A stretch of DNA of 64,000 bases, from NCBI RefSeq assembly GCF_041740695.1, contig NZ_JBGSLK010000098.1, positions 1-64,000 on the forward strand. The letters run 5' to 3'. The number at the start of each line of letters is the position of its first letter. Position 1 is the stretch's first letter. The DNA comes from Haliscomenobacter sp041740695. Its GTDB lineage: Bacteria; Bacteroidota; Bacteroidia; Chitinophagales; Saprospiraceae. A program made the translations under genes and the position numbers. The notes under the pieces were generated by a model. It searched no databases. It had not been told where the DNA came from and was given only the letters and a program-made list of their open reading frames with translations. Positions 27,941 to 38,105 of this stretch are shown piece after piece.

Positions 27941-27997
27941 AAAAGTGATGCCATCAAAAAAATCAATCCATTTTTTGATGGCACCATTTCCACTTTT
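27941..27997 (-). terminator. Hairpin after susD, possible attenuator
   Basis: A stem formed by TGCCATCAAAAAA (27949-27961) and TTTTTTGATGGCA (27971-27983) is extended by an outer pair, AAAAGTG (27941-27947) with CACTTTT (27991-27997). It lies in the 113-base gap between the second SusD stop and the CE15-like start. On the minus strand it is followed by only a mixed T-rich tail, so it may attenuate or stabilise the susCD message rather than end it. Confidence 0.55.
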
Positions 27998-28012
27998 ATC
28001 ACATTAGCACCG

Positions 28013-29755
28013 CTACCAAAGTGGATTTTGCACCAATGCGGAAGAAATGTTGATCTCTCCCTGTGGAATCGGGTAGAAATACATTTTGGGTTGAAAAACA
28101 CGATTTTCCACCACCACGGGTTTGTAGGAAAACGTGGTGCCTGTTTTGGTGACTTCAACACCCCTAACGGCACCTCCCAATGCGGTGGGGGCAGTCATCC
28201 AGCGGCGTACATCCCAGGCCCGGTGGTCTTCAAAGGCAAATTCTATTCTTCGTTCATTGCGGATTTTTTCCCGCACCTCGGCTTGGCTTAAACCCGTGGG
28301 CAACAAGGGCATCAACACCCCGGGCCGGTTGCGTACCCGGTCGTAAAATGCTTTGATGTCGGCATTACCGGGGCTGTATTCATTCAAGGCTTCCGCGTAG
28401 TTCAACCATATTTCGGGCAAGCGGAAATAGATCCAGCTGTGCGCTGCAGTTTGGTTGGTTTGCAGGTTTAACCCTTCATTGACGTATTTTCTCAAGTAAT
28501 ACCCTGTTTTGGAAGCATTGGCAATTGGCTTTGCATCGCGTCCACCCGTAAATGTTTCCACATTTCTTTTCACACTGGCCACAGTTGAAAAAGAAGCATT
28601 ATTGGTCACAATACTCAAGGCCAGGCGAGGGTCCCGAGCCGTTGCGCCGGTGGTAGCATAAGGATTGGCGGCATGATTGGGATTGCTCCAGTCGAATGGA
28701 ATACTGGTCGTGGCATTCACTTTGATTTCGTAAGCGTCGACCAGATCCTGGGAAGGGGTAGTTCCACTCTGCCCGCGGTCAAAACCAATCGGGAAATTGG
28801 CTGCTTCAAAACCATTGGATGCCGAATTTCTGCGCGTAAAAATGATTTCATTGTTGTTGAACGCTCGGAACAAAGTGGAATAGTTGTTGAATAAGGCATA
28901 ACCCGTTCCTGGCAAATCAATCAAAGCCTTGGCAGCATCAGCAGCGGCTTTCCAACGCGCAGCACGATCACCTGCGGGCAATGAAATCAATAGGGGATTG
29001 GGATAGCCACCCGCCCAAGACGGATTGTTGAACAACTCACTGGCGGCGTACAACAACACCCTAGACTTTAGGGCGAGCGCCGCCCCTTTGGTCGCCCGAC
29101 CCAGGTCCGCCGCATTGGTCGCCGTGTAATTCAAGGGCAAATTGGTTGCTGCTGAATCACACTCACTGGTAATAAACTGGATGCACTCCTCCAGGGTATT
29201 GCGCTTAATGGAAGGAATATCGTCGGTAGTCAAGGCAGTGGTCATGATGGGGACTCCACCGTAACGTTTGATCAATTCAAAGTAGAAAAAAGCCCGCAAA
29301 AACCTGGCTTCGTACTTCCAGCGCTTGACTTCCGCCAATCTTGTGGTATACACCAGTTGCTGAGAAGGGGAAGGATCCAGGCGGAAGCGATCGAGATTCA
29401 CCTCATCGGTGGACACCAGGAACACATTGGCCCGGCGGATGCCTCGGAAATGGGTGCCCCAAATGTTGTTGGGGTTGCTGATGGAATTCCAGCTGCCGTT
29501 GTTGAAGGTTTGTACCGTACTGGTTTCGTTGGTAAACTCTGCTTCATCGGTAGCGGCAGCCATCATGGCACCATCAATGTTTTGGAAACCTTCTTGTAAC
29601 TCTGAATACACCGCATTCAAAAGATTACCCACATTGGTGTAGGATTCTTCAATTTGCTGCTTGTTCAAATCGGTAATGATTTCCCGCTCCAGCTCCTGAC
29701 AGGAGACCAGTATAAAAAGGGCAAGCCCCCCCAATAGATGTATTTTTGATTTCAT
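28013..29755 (-). CDS. SusD-like lipoprotein (second pair of locus A)
   Basis: A 580-residue RagB/SusD family protein. The lipobox is FILVSC (Cys19). The N-terminal TPR-like helices (LNAVYSELQEGF) and the C-terminal signature (LPEIWLNYAEALNEY, RNERRIEFAFEDHRAWDVRRW) are typical. It binds oligosaccharides at the surface and acts as a lid on the SusC barrel encoded 20 bases upstream. The gene is followed by a stem-loop before the enzyme genes. Confidence 0.93.
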   Translation of the reverse strand: MKSKIHLLGGLALFILVSCQELEREIITDLNKQQIEESYTNVGNLLNAVYSELQEGFQNIDGAMMAAATDEAEFTNETSTVQTFNNGSWNSISNPNNIWGTHFRGIRRANVFLVSTDEVNLDRFRLDPSPSQQLVYTTRLAEVKRWKYEARFLRAFFYFELIKRYGGVPIMTTALTTDDIPSIKRNTLEECIQFITSECDSAATNLPLNYTATNAADLGRATKGAALALKSRVLLYAASELFNNPSWAGGYPNPLLISLPAGDRAARWKAAADAAKALIDLPGTGYALFNNYSTLFRAFNNNEIIFTRRNSASNGFEAANFPIGFDRGQSGTTPSQDLVDAYEIKVNATTSIPFDWSNPNHAANPYATTGATARDPRLALSIVTNNASFSTVASVKRNVETFTGGRDAKPIANASKTGYYLRKYVNEGLNLQTNQTAAHSWIYFRLPEIWLNYAEALNEYSPGNADIKAFYDRVRNRPGVLMPLLPTGLSQAEVREKIRNERRIEFAFEDHRAWDVRRWMTAPTALGGAVRGVEVTKTGTTFSYKPVVVENRVFQPKMYFYPIPQGEINISSALVQNPLW

Positions 29756-29775
29756 GACTTACACATTTGAATAGA

Positions 29776-32622
29776 TTAAAATTGAACTCGTGCGCCTAAA
29801 GTGATGGTCCTTAAAGGCGGATAACCGCTCAAGGCTTCAGGGTCGCCAAACTCAATGTGATCCAGTGAAAAAAGATTGGTACCAGTAAGGAACACCCGGG
29901 CCTGCTGCAACTTATACTTGGTGATGAAGGTGCTGGGGAAAGCATAGCCCAACTCGGCACTGCGCAGTTTGATAAAGCTGCCATCGCGCTGGTAAAAAGA
30001 GGAGAAGCGGTAATTGTTCAGGTTGTTGTCGGCGGATAATCTGGGAAAAGTGGCGGTAGCCGCAGTGGCTGGAGTCCATCTTTCCAGGGCGATTTCCCCG
30101 GCTTGTCCATTGTTTTGAAAGGGCCTGAATTGACTGGCGCCGAGGTATGCTGTTCTACCACTGATGGCTTGAAAAACAAAATCCAGGTCAAAACCCTTGT
30201 ACCGAAATCCTGAATGCAAGCCTAGGGTCAATTCGGGCAGGCCCGTATTGCCAATGGGCTGCGAATCGTTGCCATCAATGATGCCGTCGGGCACACCCAA
30301 GGGGCCTCCTACGTCTTCATACTTGATGTCGCCGGGCAATACCGCGATACCCACTGGCCGGGGGCTAGCGTTGATCTCGGCTTCATTTTGAAACAAACCC
30401 AAAGCCCGTAAGCCGTAAGGTTGGCCAATCCGGCGGCCTTCATTGACCAATCCTGGATTCAACTGGATGGTTTGTGCATTGTACACGATTTCATTCCGGG
30501 CGTAGAAGAGGTTCGCTTCGGCAAAAAAGTGAAAATCATTTTGGTCTTTGTTCCGGTAGCGCAAAACGGCTTCAAAACCCCGGTTGTTCACTTTGCCCTG
30601 GTTGATAAAAGGCAGATCAGTATAGCCCAACACCAAAGGAATGGAGCGGTTGGCAACGGCCAGAATATCGTAGCGATCTTGGTTGAATACGTCCAGTGAA
30701 AAATCCAGTTGATTGAAAAAAGTAGCTTCTATGCCGATATTGGTTTTTTTCTCCTTTTCCCAAGTTACGTCAGGATTGGCGAGTCTACCTTCGGCCAGTG
30801 AAAAGGCGTTGTTGTTGTTGGTACCCCGGTAATAAGAAGCAACGTTGGGGTAACGCTGATCAAACATAAACCGTTGGCCTCCAATTTCATCGTTGCCCAC
30901 CAAACCGTAAGAGCCTCTGATTTTTAAAAAGCTAATCGCCTTGCTGTTTTTTAAAAATCCTTCGTTGGAAACAATCCAGCCCAAGGATGCTGCGGGGAAA
31001 AACCCGTAGCGTTTTTCGGGCGCATAGTTTTCCGAACCCATGTAGGAGCCAGAAAGTTCAACAATGTATTTTTCGTTGCCCACGTAGGTTATTCTGCTGG
31101 CTACCGCATTGTTCTTGTACGCCAGACTGAGGTTGGCGGCATCGGTACCCGCAAAAATATCGCTCTTGTTGATCGTAGAATTATCCGAGTTGAACATGGC
31201 CAAAGCACTGATCTCATGTTTGCCAAACACCCGCTCGTAATTCAAAAAAGCCTGAATGGCATAATTGCGGTATTGCCCCAAATTGGGTTCAGAACCCACA
31301 ATGGAAGTCGTTTGTCCAAATTTGGTGTACACGGTATCGCCATCGACACTTTTGGAAATGGCAAAACGTTCGATGGTTTTGACCCGGTTTGAGCCAGAAC
31401 TAAAATAAGTATTAAAACTGGCCGCCACCGCAGTACTCAAACCTTTGGTGATGGCACTCAAATCGTAATTGAGTCGGAAGGAAGATTGTAGGGTGCGGCC
31501 ATTTGACTCGGCATAGCCCGTTTTTAACAAGTTGGCGTAAGGATTGGCATAGGTGGAATTTCCGCCAAAAGTACCATCGGGGTTGCGAACGGGAAAGGCA
31601 TTGGGTGGAAGCGAAGCCAACAACCCAAAGGTACCCCCCGAGCTGAGCGCAGCAGGATTCGCCTTGTCCTCTACGGTGCCGCCCAACAACAAAGTTGCGG
31701 AGAGTCTTTTGGTCAACTTGACATCGATATTGGAGCGGAAATTGTAACGCGTGTACTTCGAGTTGCTGCTTTCATCATCCAGATCGCCAAAGTTTTTCAG
31801 CAACCCCTGGCTGCTGATGGAATTCAACAGTACAAAATATTTGGCGGTCTCATTACCCCCACGAAAGCTCAAATTGTAATTGGAAACCGGAGCTGTTTCG
31901 CGCAAAACTTCATCGAACCAGTTCACATTTGGCCTAAAATAAGGGTCGCTACCATTCTGATACGCTGCCAAATCCTCTGCGGTATACAAGGCTGGTTTTC
32001 CATCATTGGCCAATGCTTCGTTGTACAAAGTGGCGTAATTGTAGGAGTCTAAAAACTTAGGCAAGCTGCTAGCCTGGGTAAACCCCTGTTGGGTACTGAA
32101 ATTGATGGTCAAAGGTGCTTCGCGGCCCCGTTTGGTGGTGATCAAGAGCACGCCATTCGCCGCCCTGCTGCCGTAGATTGCCGTTGCAGAAGCATCTTTC
32201 AACAGGGAGATTTCGTCTACTTCTTCGGGTACAAATTGGGTGAAGTCACCCAAAAAACCATCTACGATGATCAATAGGTTGTTGCCAGGACCATATGTGT
32301 TCACCCCTCGACCAGACAAAGAAGGCGAGTTGGCTCCAGGTTCATTGCCCCCTTGGTTGACGGTAAGCCCGGATAGGCGCCCGTACAAGGTGTTGGCAAA
32401 ATTGGTGTTAAAAGTTTTTTGCAACTCACTCCCCTTGACGGTGGAAATGGCGCTGCTTATGATTTTAGACCGTTGTTTGGCGTAGCCAATCTGAGTAGTG
32501 GTCGGTATGTCCGAATTGACAACTACCACCGAATCTACGGCATTTTGTGCAACAGATGGTCTGCTCAGCCCTGCTATACACAGTGCTACAAGCAAGAGTT
32601 TATGGTAAAATTGTAACTTCAT
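29776..32622 (-). CDS. SusC-like TonB-dependent transporter lacking N-terminal extension
   Basis: A 948-residue outer-membrane transporter starting at the ATG at 32622 (signal MKLQFYHKLLLVALCIAG). The plug has the SusC hallmarks (LSGRGVNTYGPGNNLLIIVD, SLLKDASATAIYGSRAANG, LLITTKRG), followed by a 22-strand-type barrel ending in VQF. Compared with the neighbouring SusC it has only a short leader before the plug. It lacks both the STN domain and the carboxypeptidase-like domain, so it cannot signal through the FecR/sigma pair in the usual way. It pairs with the SusD at 28013. Confidence 0.92.
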   Translation of the reverse strand: MKLQFYHKLLLVALCIAGLSRPSVAQNAVDSVVVVNSDIPTTTQIGYAKQRSKIISSAISTVKGSELQKTFNTNFANTLYGRLSGLTVNQGGNEPGANSPSLSGRGVNTYGPGNNLLIIVDGFLGDFTQFVPEEVDEISLLKDASATAIYGSRAANGVLLITTKRGREAPLTINFSTQQGFTQASSLPKFLDSYNYATLYNEALANDGKPALYTAEDLAAYQNGSDPYFRPNVNWFDEVLRETAPVSNYNLSFRGGNETAKYFVLLNSISSQGLLKNFGDLDDESSNSKYTRYNFRSNIDVKLTKRLSATLLLGGTVEDKANPAALSSGGTFGLLASLPPNAFPVRNPDGTFGGNSTYANPYANLLKTGYAESNGRTLQSSFRLNYDLSAITKGLSTAVAASFNTYFSSGSNRVKTIERFAISKSVDGDTVYTKFGQTTSIVGSEPNLGQYRNYAIQAFLNYERVFGKHEISALAMFNSDNSTINKSDIFAGTDAANLSLAYKNNAVASRITYVGNEKYIVELSGSYMGSENYAPEKRYGFFPAASLGWIVSNEGFLKNSKAISFLKIRGSYGLVGNDEIGGQRFMFDQRYPNVASYYRGTNNNNAFSLAEGRLANPDVTWEKEKKTNIGIEATFFNQLDFSLDVFNQDRYDILAVANRSIPLVLGYTDLPFINQGKVNNRGFEAVLRYRNKDQNDFHFFAEANLFYARNEIVYNAQTIQLNPGLVNEGRRIGQPYGLRALGLFQNEAEINASPRPVGIAVLPGDIKYEDVGGPLGVPDGIIDGNDSQPIGNTGLPELTLGLHSGFRYKGFDLDFVFQAISGRTAYLGASQFRPFQNNGQAGEIALERWTPATAATATFPRLSADNNLNNYRFSSFYQRDGSFIKLRSAELGYAFPSTFITKYKLQQARVFLTGTNLFSLDHIEFGDPEALSGYPPLRTITLGARVQF

Positions 32623-32705
32623 TGCGGATACGGTTAAGTAACAATTAGAAAAAAACTGGGGATTCAATTTTGCTTTATCGATGTATGAAACTTAAAACAG
32701 GTGCA

Positions 32706-34484
32706 TTACTCCCAGCCCGGATTTTGAACCAGGTTACCTTTCAACACTTCGTTTAAATCAAAGGGATGCAGGTACATCTGCTTGTTGAAGGAGCGCGTCT
32801 CAATCACGTAGGGTACATAGCGGAAAGTGGTCGCGGTGAGTTTGGTGATTTTTACGCCCTGGATGGCGCCTTTCATCACGCCTTCTTCTTCGGCAATCAA
32901 CCAGCGGCGGATGTCCCAAAACCGGTGATCCTCAAAAGCCAATTCGATGTCTCTTTCATTCCGTACCCGGATTCTGAATTCATCTTTGGAAAGCCCCGGA
33001 GGTAAATCGGGCATGCCCGATCGGGTGCGGATGGTATTGACGGCGGCATACGCTTCGGGAGTTGGCCCCTGAAATTCATTGATCGCCTCGGCATAGTTGA
33101 GGTAAAATTCATTCAAGCGGTACAATGCAATGGAAGGTACGACCGAGCCACCATTGGCGAGGCCTTCGGGAATGTGTTTCAGTACCCATGCGCCGCCAAA
33201 GCAGTTTTTTTCGTGTTTACCACCCGCAAAAGTTTCGATGATTGGATGTTCAGCGTTAAAACGCGCGCCATTGTAGCCCACGGTTTGTTTGAATCGTGGG
33301 TCCAATTCGTTGTACTTGGCCACCAGGTCATCTCCTCCCGCAGGTTCCCAGGTTTGGGGCAAACCGTCGGCCTTTTTTTCATATTTCCTTACAAAATTGA
33401 GCGTAGCGGTATTGCTCACCCAAAAGCTACCCATGGGTACCGGATAAAGGTGGTACCAAGGAAATCCAAATCGACTGGAAGAAGGGTAGGTCTTGTCGGC
33501 TATGATGATTTCTGCATTGTCCCGACGTTCCCAAGCTACCCGATAATTCCCCTGGGTTACCGTGGCGACCGCAGGATCGCGGTTAGCGGGTACATCGATC
33601 AGGGCAACTCCAGCTTCGGGCGCAGCATCCAAAACTGCTTGCGCGGCATCGGCGGCCAATTTCCAGCGATTGTTGTCGGCATTGCCATAACAGATTAACT
33701 TGTTGTCTGCCGCGTTGGCCATACTGATGAAGGGCGTACCGGTGTTGAACAAGGGGCTCGCGGCGTACAACAAAGTCCTCGACTTGAGGGCAAGTGCAGC
33801 CAATTTCGTCGCCCTGCCCCGTTGGGTAGGAGGATAACTTGCTGGCAAATTTGCCACGGCATCATCACAGTCTTTGAGGATAAAATTGACACATTCTTCC
33901 AGTGAAGCCCGGGATATTTTGGCTTCTTCCACAGTCACAAAACGTTTGTCGACAATTGGGAAACCGCCATACCGTTTGAGGGTTTCGAAGTTGTTCAAGG
34001 CCCGGATGAATTGGGCCTCACCTTTCACCTGTGTTTTGTAAGTGTCATCGGCATCAGGCACTTCGTCGATGCGCTCCAAAAGGATGTTGGCATTGCGAAT
34101 GGCTTTCCAGCGACCGTGGTACTTGGAATCCTCATTGCCAATGATGTTGCCGGGAATGATACTCCCTGAATTCCATTGCTGGGCAAAGGGGAAGTTGGCT
34201 TCATTTTCACTCTCATCGGTTGCGCCCGATAAAGTACCCGCAAGCGATGAGGAAGCACCAGTGGGAGAACTGATTACGGCTGCATCACGGTTGGGAAAAA
34301 TGGACACCATGCCATATTGGTAAAGGGTAGACACATAGGATTCCGCATTTTGCCGTGAGGTGAAAATGTTGTCCTCGGTGACATCAACCCCGGGAGCCTT
34401 GTCTAAAAAATCCTCAAGCTTGTTGCAGGAGAATCCTGCCCAAAAAATGCTAATGAGGACCGATATTTTGATGAAATTTTTCAT
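32706..34484 (-). CDS. SusD-like lipoprotein (first pair of locus A)
   Basis: A 592-residue RagB/SusD protein. The start at 34484 (MKNFIKISVLISIF) gives a normal lipoprotein signal with lipobox AGFSC; an upstream in-frame ATG would overlap the SusC gene. The characteristic C-terminal region RLNEFYLNYAEAINEF and RNERDIELAFEDHRFWDIRRW is present. It probably forms the glycan-binding lid of the STN-SusC transporter encoded 10 bases upstream. Confidence 0.93.
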   Translation of the reverse strand: MKNFIKISVLISIFWAGFSCNKLEDFLDKAPGVDVTEDNIFTSRQNAESYVSTLYQYGMVSIFPNRDAAVISSPTGASSSLAGTLSGATDESENEANFPFAQQWNSGSIIPGNIIGNEDSKYHGRWKAIRNANILLERIDEVPDADDTYKTQVKGEAQFIRALNNFETLKRYGGFPIVDKRFVTVEEAKISRASLEECVNFILKDCDDAVANLPASYPPTQRGRATKLAALALKSRTLLYAASPLFNTGTPFISMANAADNKLICYGNADNNRWKLAADAAQAVLDAAPEAGVALIDVPANRDPAVATVTQGNYRVAWERRDNAEIIIADKTYPSSSRFGFPWYHLYPVPMGSFWVSNTATLNFVRKYEKKADGLPQTWEPAGGDDLVAKYNELDPRFKQTVGYNGARFNAEHPIIETFAGGKHEKNCFGGAWVLKHIPEGLANGGSVVPSIALYRLNEFYLNYAEAINEFQGPTPEAYAAVNTIRTRSGMPDLPPGLSKDEFRIRVRNERDIELAFEDHRFWDIRRWLIAEEEGVMKGAIQGVKITKLTATTFRYVPYVIETRSFNKQMYLHPFDLNEVLKGNLVQNPGWE

Positions 34485-34494
34485 GAATCGTGCT

Positions 34495-37400
34495 TTAAAA
34501 ATTGACATTAATGCCGGTGTTAATGGTTCTTACCAGTGGGTAGGGCTCAAAATTGGTAGCAGTGGGTGGACTTTCCGGGTCAACCCCTGGGAACAAGCTA
34601 CTCCAGGTGACCAGGTTGTTGCCATTCACAAATACTCGGATGGAACTGAACCCCACCTTCTTGAGCCGGGATCCACTAAACGTGTACCCCAATTCAGCGT
34701 TTTTCAAGCGGACGTAACTGGCATCCACGGTGAAAAAGTCGGAAGACTGGTAATTATTGGGCGCGCCACCATTGGTACCCAAGGAAAATCGGGGAAACAC
34801 AATCGGTAAGCCAGCAGCATAACGCTCGGGCGTCCAGCTGTTGATCAGGTACTCAACGGCGCTAGCCGGATTGGCGTCATAAAAGGCTTGGGTATACCGG
34901 CGGGTATAATTGACCGAAACATTGTCTACCCCCTGAAACAGCACGGAAGCACTGAACCCTTTGAATTGCAAGACCACCGATAAGCCAAAAGTCTTTTCGG
35001 GTACTTGAGAAAACCCAATCGGCACTTCATCGTCAAAGTTGATTTTTCCGTCACCATTCACATCTTTGTAGCGGATATCTCCGGGCTGAATTTTGTTGTT
35101 TTGCCAGCCATACACTGGCCGTGAAGCATCGTTTACTTCATCCCAGGTATTAAAAAAGCCATCGCTGAGCAGGCCAAAATATTGGCCAAAACGATTGCCA
35201 GTGCGGAATTGATAAGGATAAGCGCGGTTTACTTCGTCCTGGAACAAGATCTCATTCCGGGCAAAAGAGTAGTTGGCCTTGATCTGGTAATTGAGCGCTC
35301 CGATTTTGTTGTTGAGGGTAAAATCAAACTCATAGCCCCGGTTTTGCATTTTCCCCAGGTTCTGAGGCGGAATGGCTACCCCAAATATGGAGGAAACCGT
35401 TTGGGGATTGGCGAGGATGTTGTCGCGGGTTTCTTCAAATAGATCGACGTTCAGGGTGATGTTCTTTTTCCAGAAGGTCATTTCTACACCCAGGTTGGTT
35501 TTTACGGCGCGTTCCCAAGTCAGATCAGCATTGCTGCCGCGACCTTCCCGCGAGCCGGCCAGTACGTTGTAAGAAGAGCCCACTTCACCAAAGCGGGAGC
35601 CACCCGTGAAGGTCCAGGCGGTGGGGCGGTACAGGAAGCGGTTGTTGGACGTAAGAAAACCCGAACCGATCTGGTCATTGCCCACTTCGCCGTATGATCC
35701 TCTAAACTTGAGCAAAGTCAAAAAATCGTTTTTTGGAAAAAAAGATTCTTCGGAGGCAACCCAACCCAATGAATACGCGGGGAAAAGGCCGAAACGATTG
35801 CCTGGTGCAAAGTTCTCAGTACCGTTGTAAGCAATGTTGATCTCGGCCAGGTAACGGCCTTGAAAATCGTAAGTTGCGCGACCTACATAACTCTGATAAC
35901 CATTGGGAACCAGAAAGGTATAATTGGGGTCGATGCTTTTCAACTGGTTGTACAACAACAGCGCAGAAACGTTGTGGTTTTTGCCGATTTTTCGCTTGTA
36001 ATCAAGTGCAAATTCCGCCGTGACCCGGCGATTTTTGCCAATCGTTTCCGAAAAACTATACGCCGCATCGTCGGTTTGTGGGAGGAAAGCCACCGAACCA
36101 TCGGTATTTCTTAGCGGAATGTAATTGATAACCGTTGAGGTTGGTTTGCTGTTCAAAAACCGTTGACTGTTGAAATTCTGGTAAGATACAATGGCGTGGG
36201 TGCTCAAACCCTTGACAAAATCTTCCAAGTCATAGTCCAAACGGAAGGAACCGTTCAAAAAATTGCGGAACTCTCGTTGATACCCCGCCTGATATAAACT
36301 GCCGAGCGGATTACCACCTGCCGTGCTGAGCTGAATCAATTTCCCATCCACAATACCTGGTGAAACCGTAGGGTTGGCACGGGCGATGTTGTCAATCACG
36401 GTTTGGGTATTCAAGGCATTGCCCGTTCGAAATTCGTTTTGGGAAGAAACATCCAGTGCCGCTTTGAAGCGCTTGCTGATGTTGAAGTTCAGGTTGGAGC
36501 GGAAGTTGAAGCGTTTGAAACGGATGTTGGCATCGTACCCCGGAGAGAGGTTGGTGTTGTTAAACAAGCCTTCCTGGTTGAAATAACCCGTCGAGATGGC
36601 ATACCGAACCTTATCCGTTCCTCCATTGACACTTAGGTTGTGCTGTTGCTGTGCCGATGTTTTTTTCAACATGACATCATACCAGTTCACGCTGGGAAAA
36701 AAAATCGGGTCTTCACCGGATTTGTATTTTGCCAGATCGGTCTGGGAATACCTTGGTGTGTAGTTGGCACCGGAGATGTAGGCGTCATTTTGTAAGGCCT
36801 GATTGAATGAATTGGCGTAATCAAAGCTGTTCATTTGCGCCCTTAAATCGGTAAAGGTGTTCGAGGCCTGGTTGAAGGTGTACGAGACCTTGGCAGGGCC
36901 AACCTTGCCCCGTTTGGTGGTAATGAGCAAGACCCCATTGGCCCCCCGGATGCCATACACTGCAGTGCTGGAAGCATCTTTGAGGATGGTGATGTTCTCA
37001 ATTTCGTTGGGATCCAGGTTGTTGTAGTTGTCTACTTGGATGCCGTCTACCAGTACCAGGGGTTCCTGGCTGCCGTTGAAGGTACCTACGCCGCGGATTC
37101 TTAAGGTAGATTGATCATTTCCAGGTTCACCACTTGCTTGCGAAGCAAAGAGTCCGGGTAAGCGGCCTACCAAAGAGTTGCTGATGTTGGCAGCGGGTGA
37201 TTCAACGAGCAGCTTTCCGGCCATCGAGGCCTGAGCTCCTGTGTTGGTGATTTTCTTCTGGATACCGTAGCCAACGATGACTACGTCTTCCAAAGATTTG
37301 GTATCTACCGCAAGGGTCATTTTGATGAACTCACGCCCATTGAGGGCAATTTCTTGCCTTTCAAAACCGATGTAGGACACGACCAATACCACGTTTAGGT

Positions 37401-37992
37401 CGGGTACTTCGAGAGAGAATTTTCCATCTTGATCAGTAACGGTGCCAATGTCGGTGCCGTTCACTTGTACCGTAGCACCCAGAACTGGCTCGCCTTTATC
37501 GTCAACAATTTCTCCGTTGACGGGAACGGTAATGGGCGCTAAATTTTCTGGAATAAGCTCACGCGGGGAAAGTTCAAGTTCTGACGAAGAGCGGTCGTCT
37601 TTGTTTACACTGCCCGATGCTGGTTGCTTGGCGCGTTTGATCACAATGTGGCGACCAGAGATTTGGTATGTCAACTGCAAAGGACTAAGCATTTTGTTTA
37701 GTACGGTTCCCAGTGGTTCTTTTTGAGCCACTATACTGATCTTCTTAGTGGAAGCAATACGACTGGAACTGTACATGAAACTGACATTCACTAGCGTTTC
37801 GATCTCCTCAAATACAAGTTTTACACTTTGATCACGTAAGTCCAACGTAATCCTTTGATTCAGTACGTCCTGGCCTTTAGTATCGTAGGCTAGGGCTATG
37901 CTGGAAAAGGTGACTGCCAAAGAGAATTGGATCAAACTTATTCTCATGATTGAAACCAGTAGATTTAGACAAAAAGTATTTCTTTTACCCAT
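34495..37992 (-). CDS. SusC-like TonB-dependent transducer with STN domain
   Basis: A 1165-residue outer-membrane transporter. After the signal (ending near ALAYDTKGQ) come an STN domain (about residues 48-120, LRDQSVKLVFEEIETLVNV), a CarboxypepD_reg-like domain (about 155-235) and the SusC plug (VVIVGYGIQKK, LRIRGVGTFNGS, ILKDASSTAVYGIRGANG). A barrel ends in NVNF. STN domains in such transducers contact a FecR anti-sigma factor, and here FecR and an ECF sigma gene lie directly upstream. This gives a trans-envelope induction circuit: glycan binding, SusC, FecR, sigma, PUL expression. A large stem-loop lies eight bases before the start codon. Confidence 0.94.
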   Translation of the reverse strand: MGKRNTFCLNLLVSIMRISLIQFSLAVTFSSIALAYDTKGQDVLNQRITLDLRDQSVKLVFEEIETLVNVSFMYSSSRIASTKKISIVAQKEPLGTVLNKMLSPLQLTYQISGRHIVIKRAKQPASGSVNKDDRSSSELELSPRELIPENLAPITVPVNGEIVDDKGEPVLGATVQVNGTDIGTVTDQDGKFSLEVPDLNVVLVVSYIGFERQEIALNGREFIKMTLAVDTKSLEDVVIVGYGIQKKITNTGAQASMAGKLLVESPAANISNSLVGRLPGLFASQASGEPGNDQSTLRIRGVGTFNGSQEPLVLVDGIQVDNYNNLDPNEIENITILKDASSTAVYGIRGANGVLLITTKRGKVGPAKVSYTFNQASNTFTDLRAQMNSFDYANSFNQALQNDAYISGANYTPRYSQTDLAKYKSGEDPIFFPSVNWYDVMLKKTSAQQQHNLSVNGGTDKVRYAISTGYFNQEGLFNNTNLSPGYDANIRFKRFNFRSNLNFNISKRFKAALDVSSQNEFRTGNALNTQTVIDNIARANPTVSPGIVDGKLIQLSTAGGNPLGSLYQAGYQREFRNFLNGSFRLDYDLEDFVKGLSTHAIVSYQNFNSQRFLNSKPTSTVINYIPLRNTDGSVAFLPQTDDAAYSFSETIGKNRRVTAEFALDYKRKIGKNHNVSALLLYNQLKSIDPNYTFLVPNGYQSYVGRATYDFQGRYLAEINIAYNGTENFAPGNRFGLFPAYSLGWVASEESFFPKNDFLTLLKFRGSYGEVGNDQIGSGFLTSNNRFLYRPTAWTFTGGSRFGEVGSSYNVLAGSREGRGSNADLTWERAVKTNLGVEMTFWKKNITLNVDLFEETRDNILANPQTVSSIFGVAIPPQNLGKMQNRGYEFDFTLNNKIGALNYQIKANYSFARNEILFQDEVNRAYPYQFRTGNRFGQYFGLLSDGFFNTWDEVNDASRPVYGWQNNKIQPGDIRYKDVNGDGKINFDDEVPIGFSQVPEKTFGLSVVLQFKGFSASVLFQGVDNVSVNYTRRYTQAFYDANPASAVEYLINSWTPERYAAGLPIVFPRFSLGTNGGAPNNYQSSDFFTVDASYVRLKNAELGYTFSGSRLKKVGFSSIRVFVNGNNLVTWSSLFPGVDPESPPTATNFEPYPLVRTINTGINVNF

Positions 37993-38000
37993 AATGAGCG

Positions 38001-38081
38001 TTTGATAAAAGTGAACAAAGTTGTTTTAGCCTGCTACCCTCTAAATGGGGGCTTTTGGAAAAACAACTCACTTTTATCAAA
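38001..38081 (-). promoter_or_regulatory. Large leader stem-loop before STN-susC
   Basis: A perfect 14-bp stem (TTTGATAAAAGTGA at 38001-38014 with TCACTTTTATCAAA at 38068-38081) is continued inward by GTTGTTTT (38020-38027) with AAAACAAC (38060-38067). In the sense of the susC transcript it sits eight bases before the ATG and would sequester the ribosome binding region. A run of nine T on the plus strand (38083-38091) precedes it as an A-run in the transcript. It may be a translational control element or a protein-binding inverted repeat. Confidence 0.6.
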
Positions 38082-38105
38082 ATTTTTTTTTGTCCGGCTT
38101 CTCAA

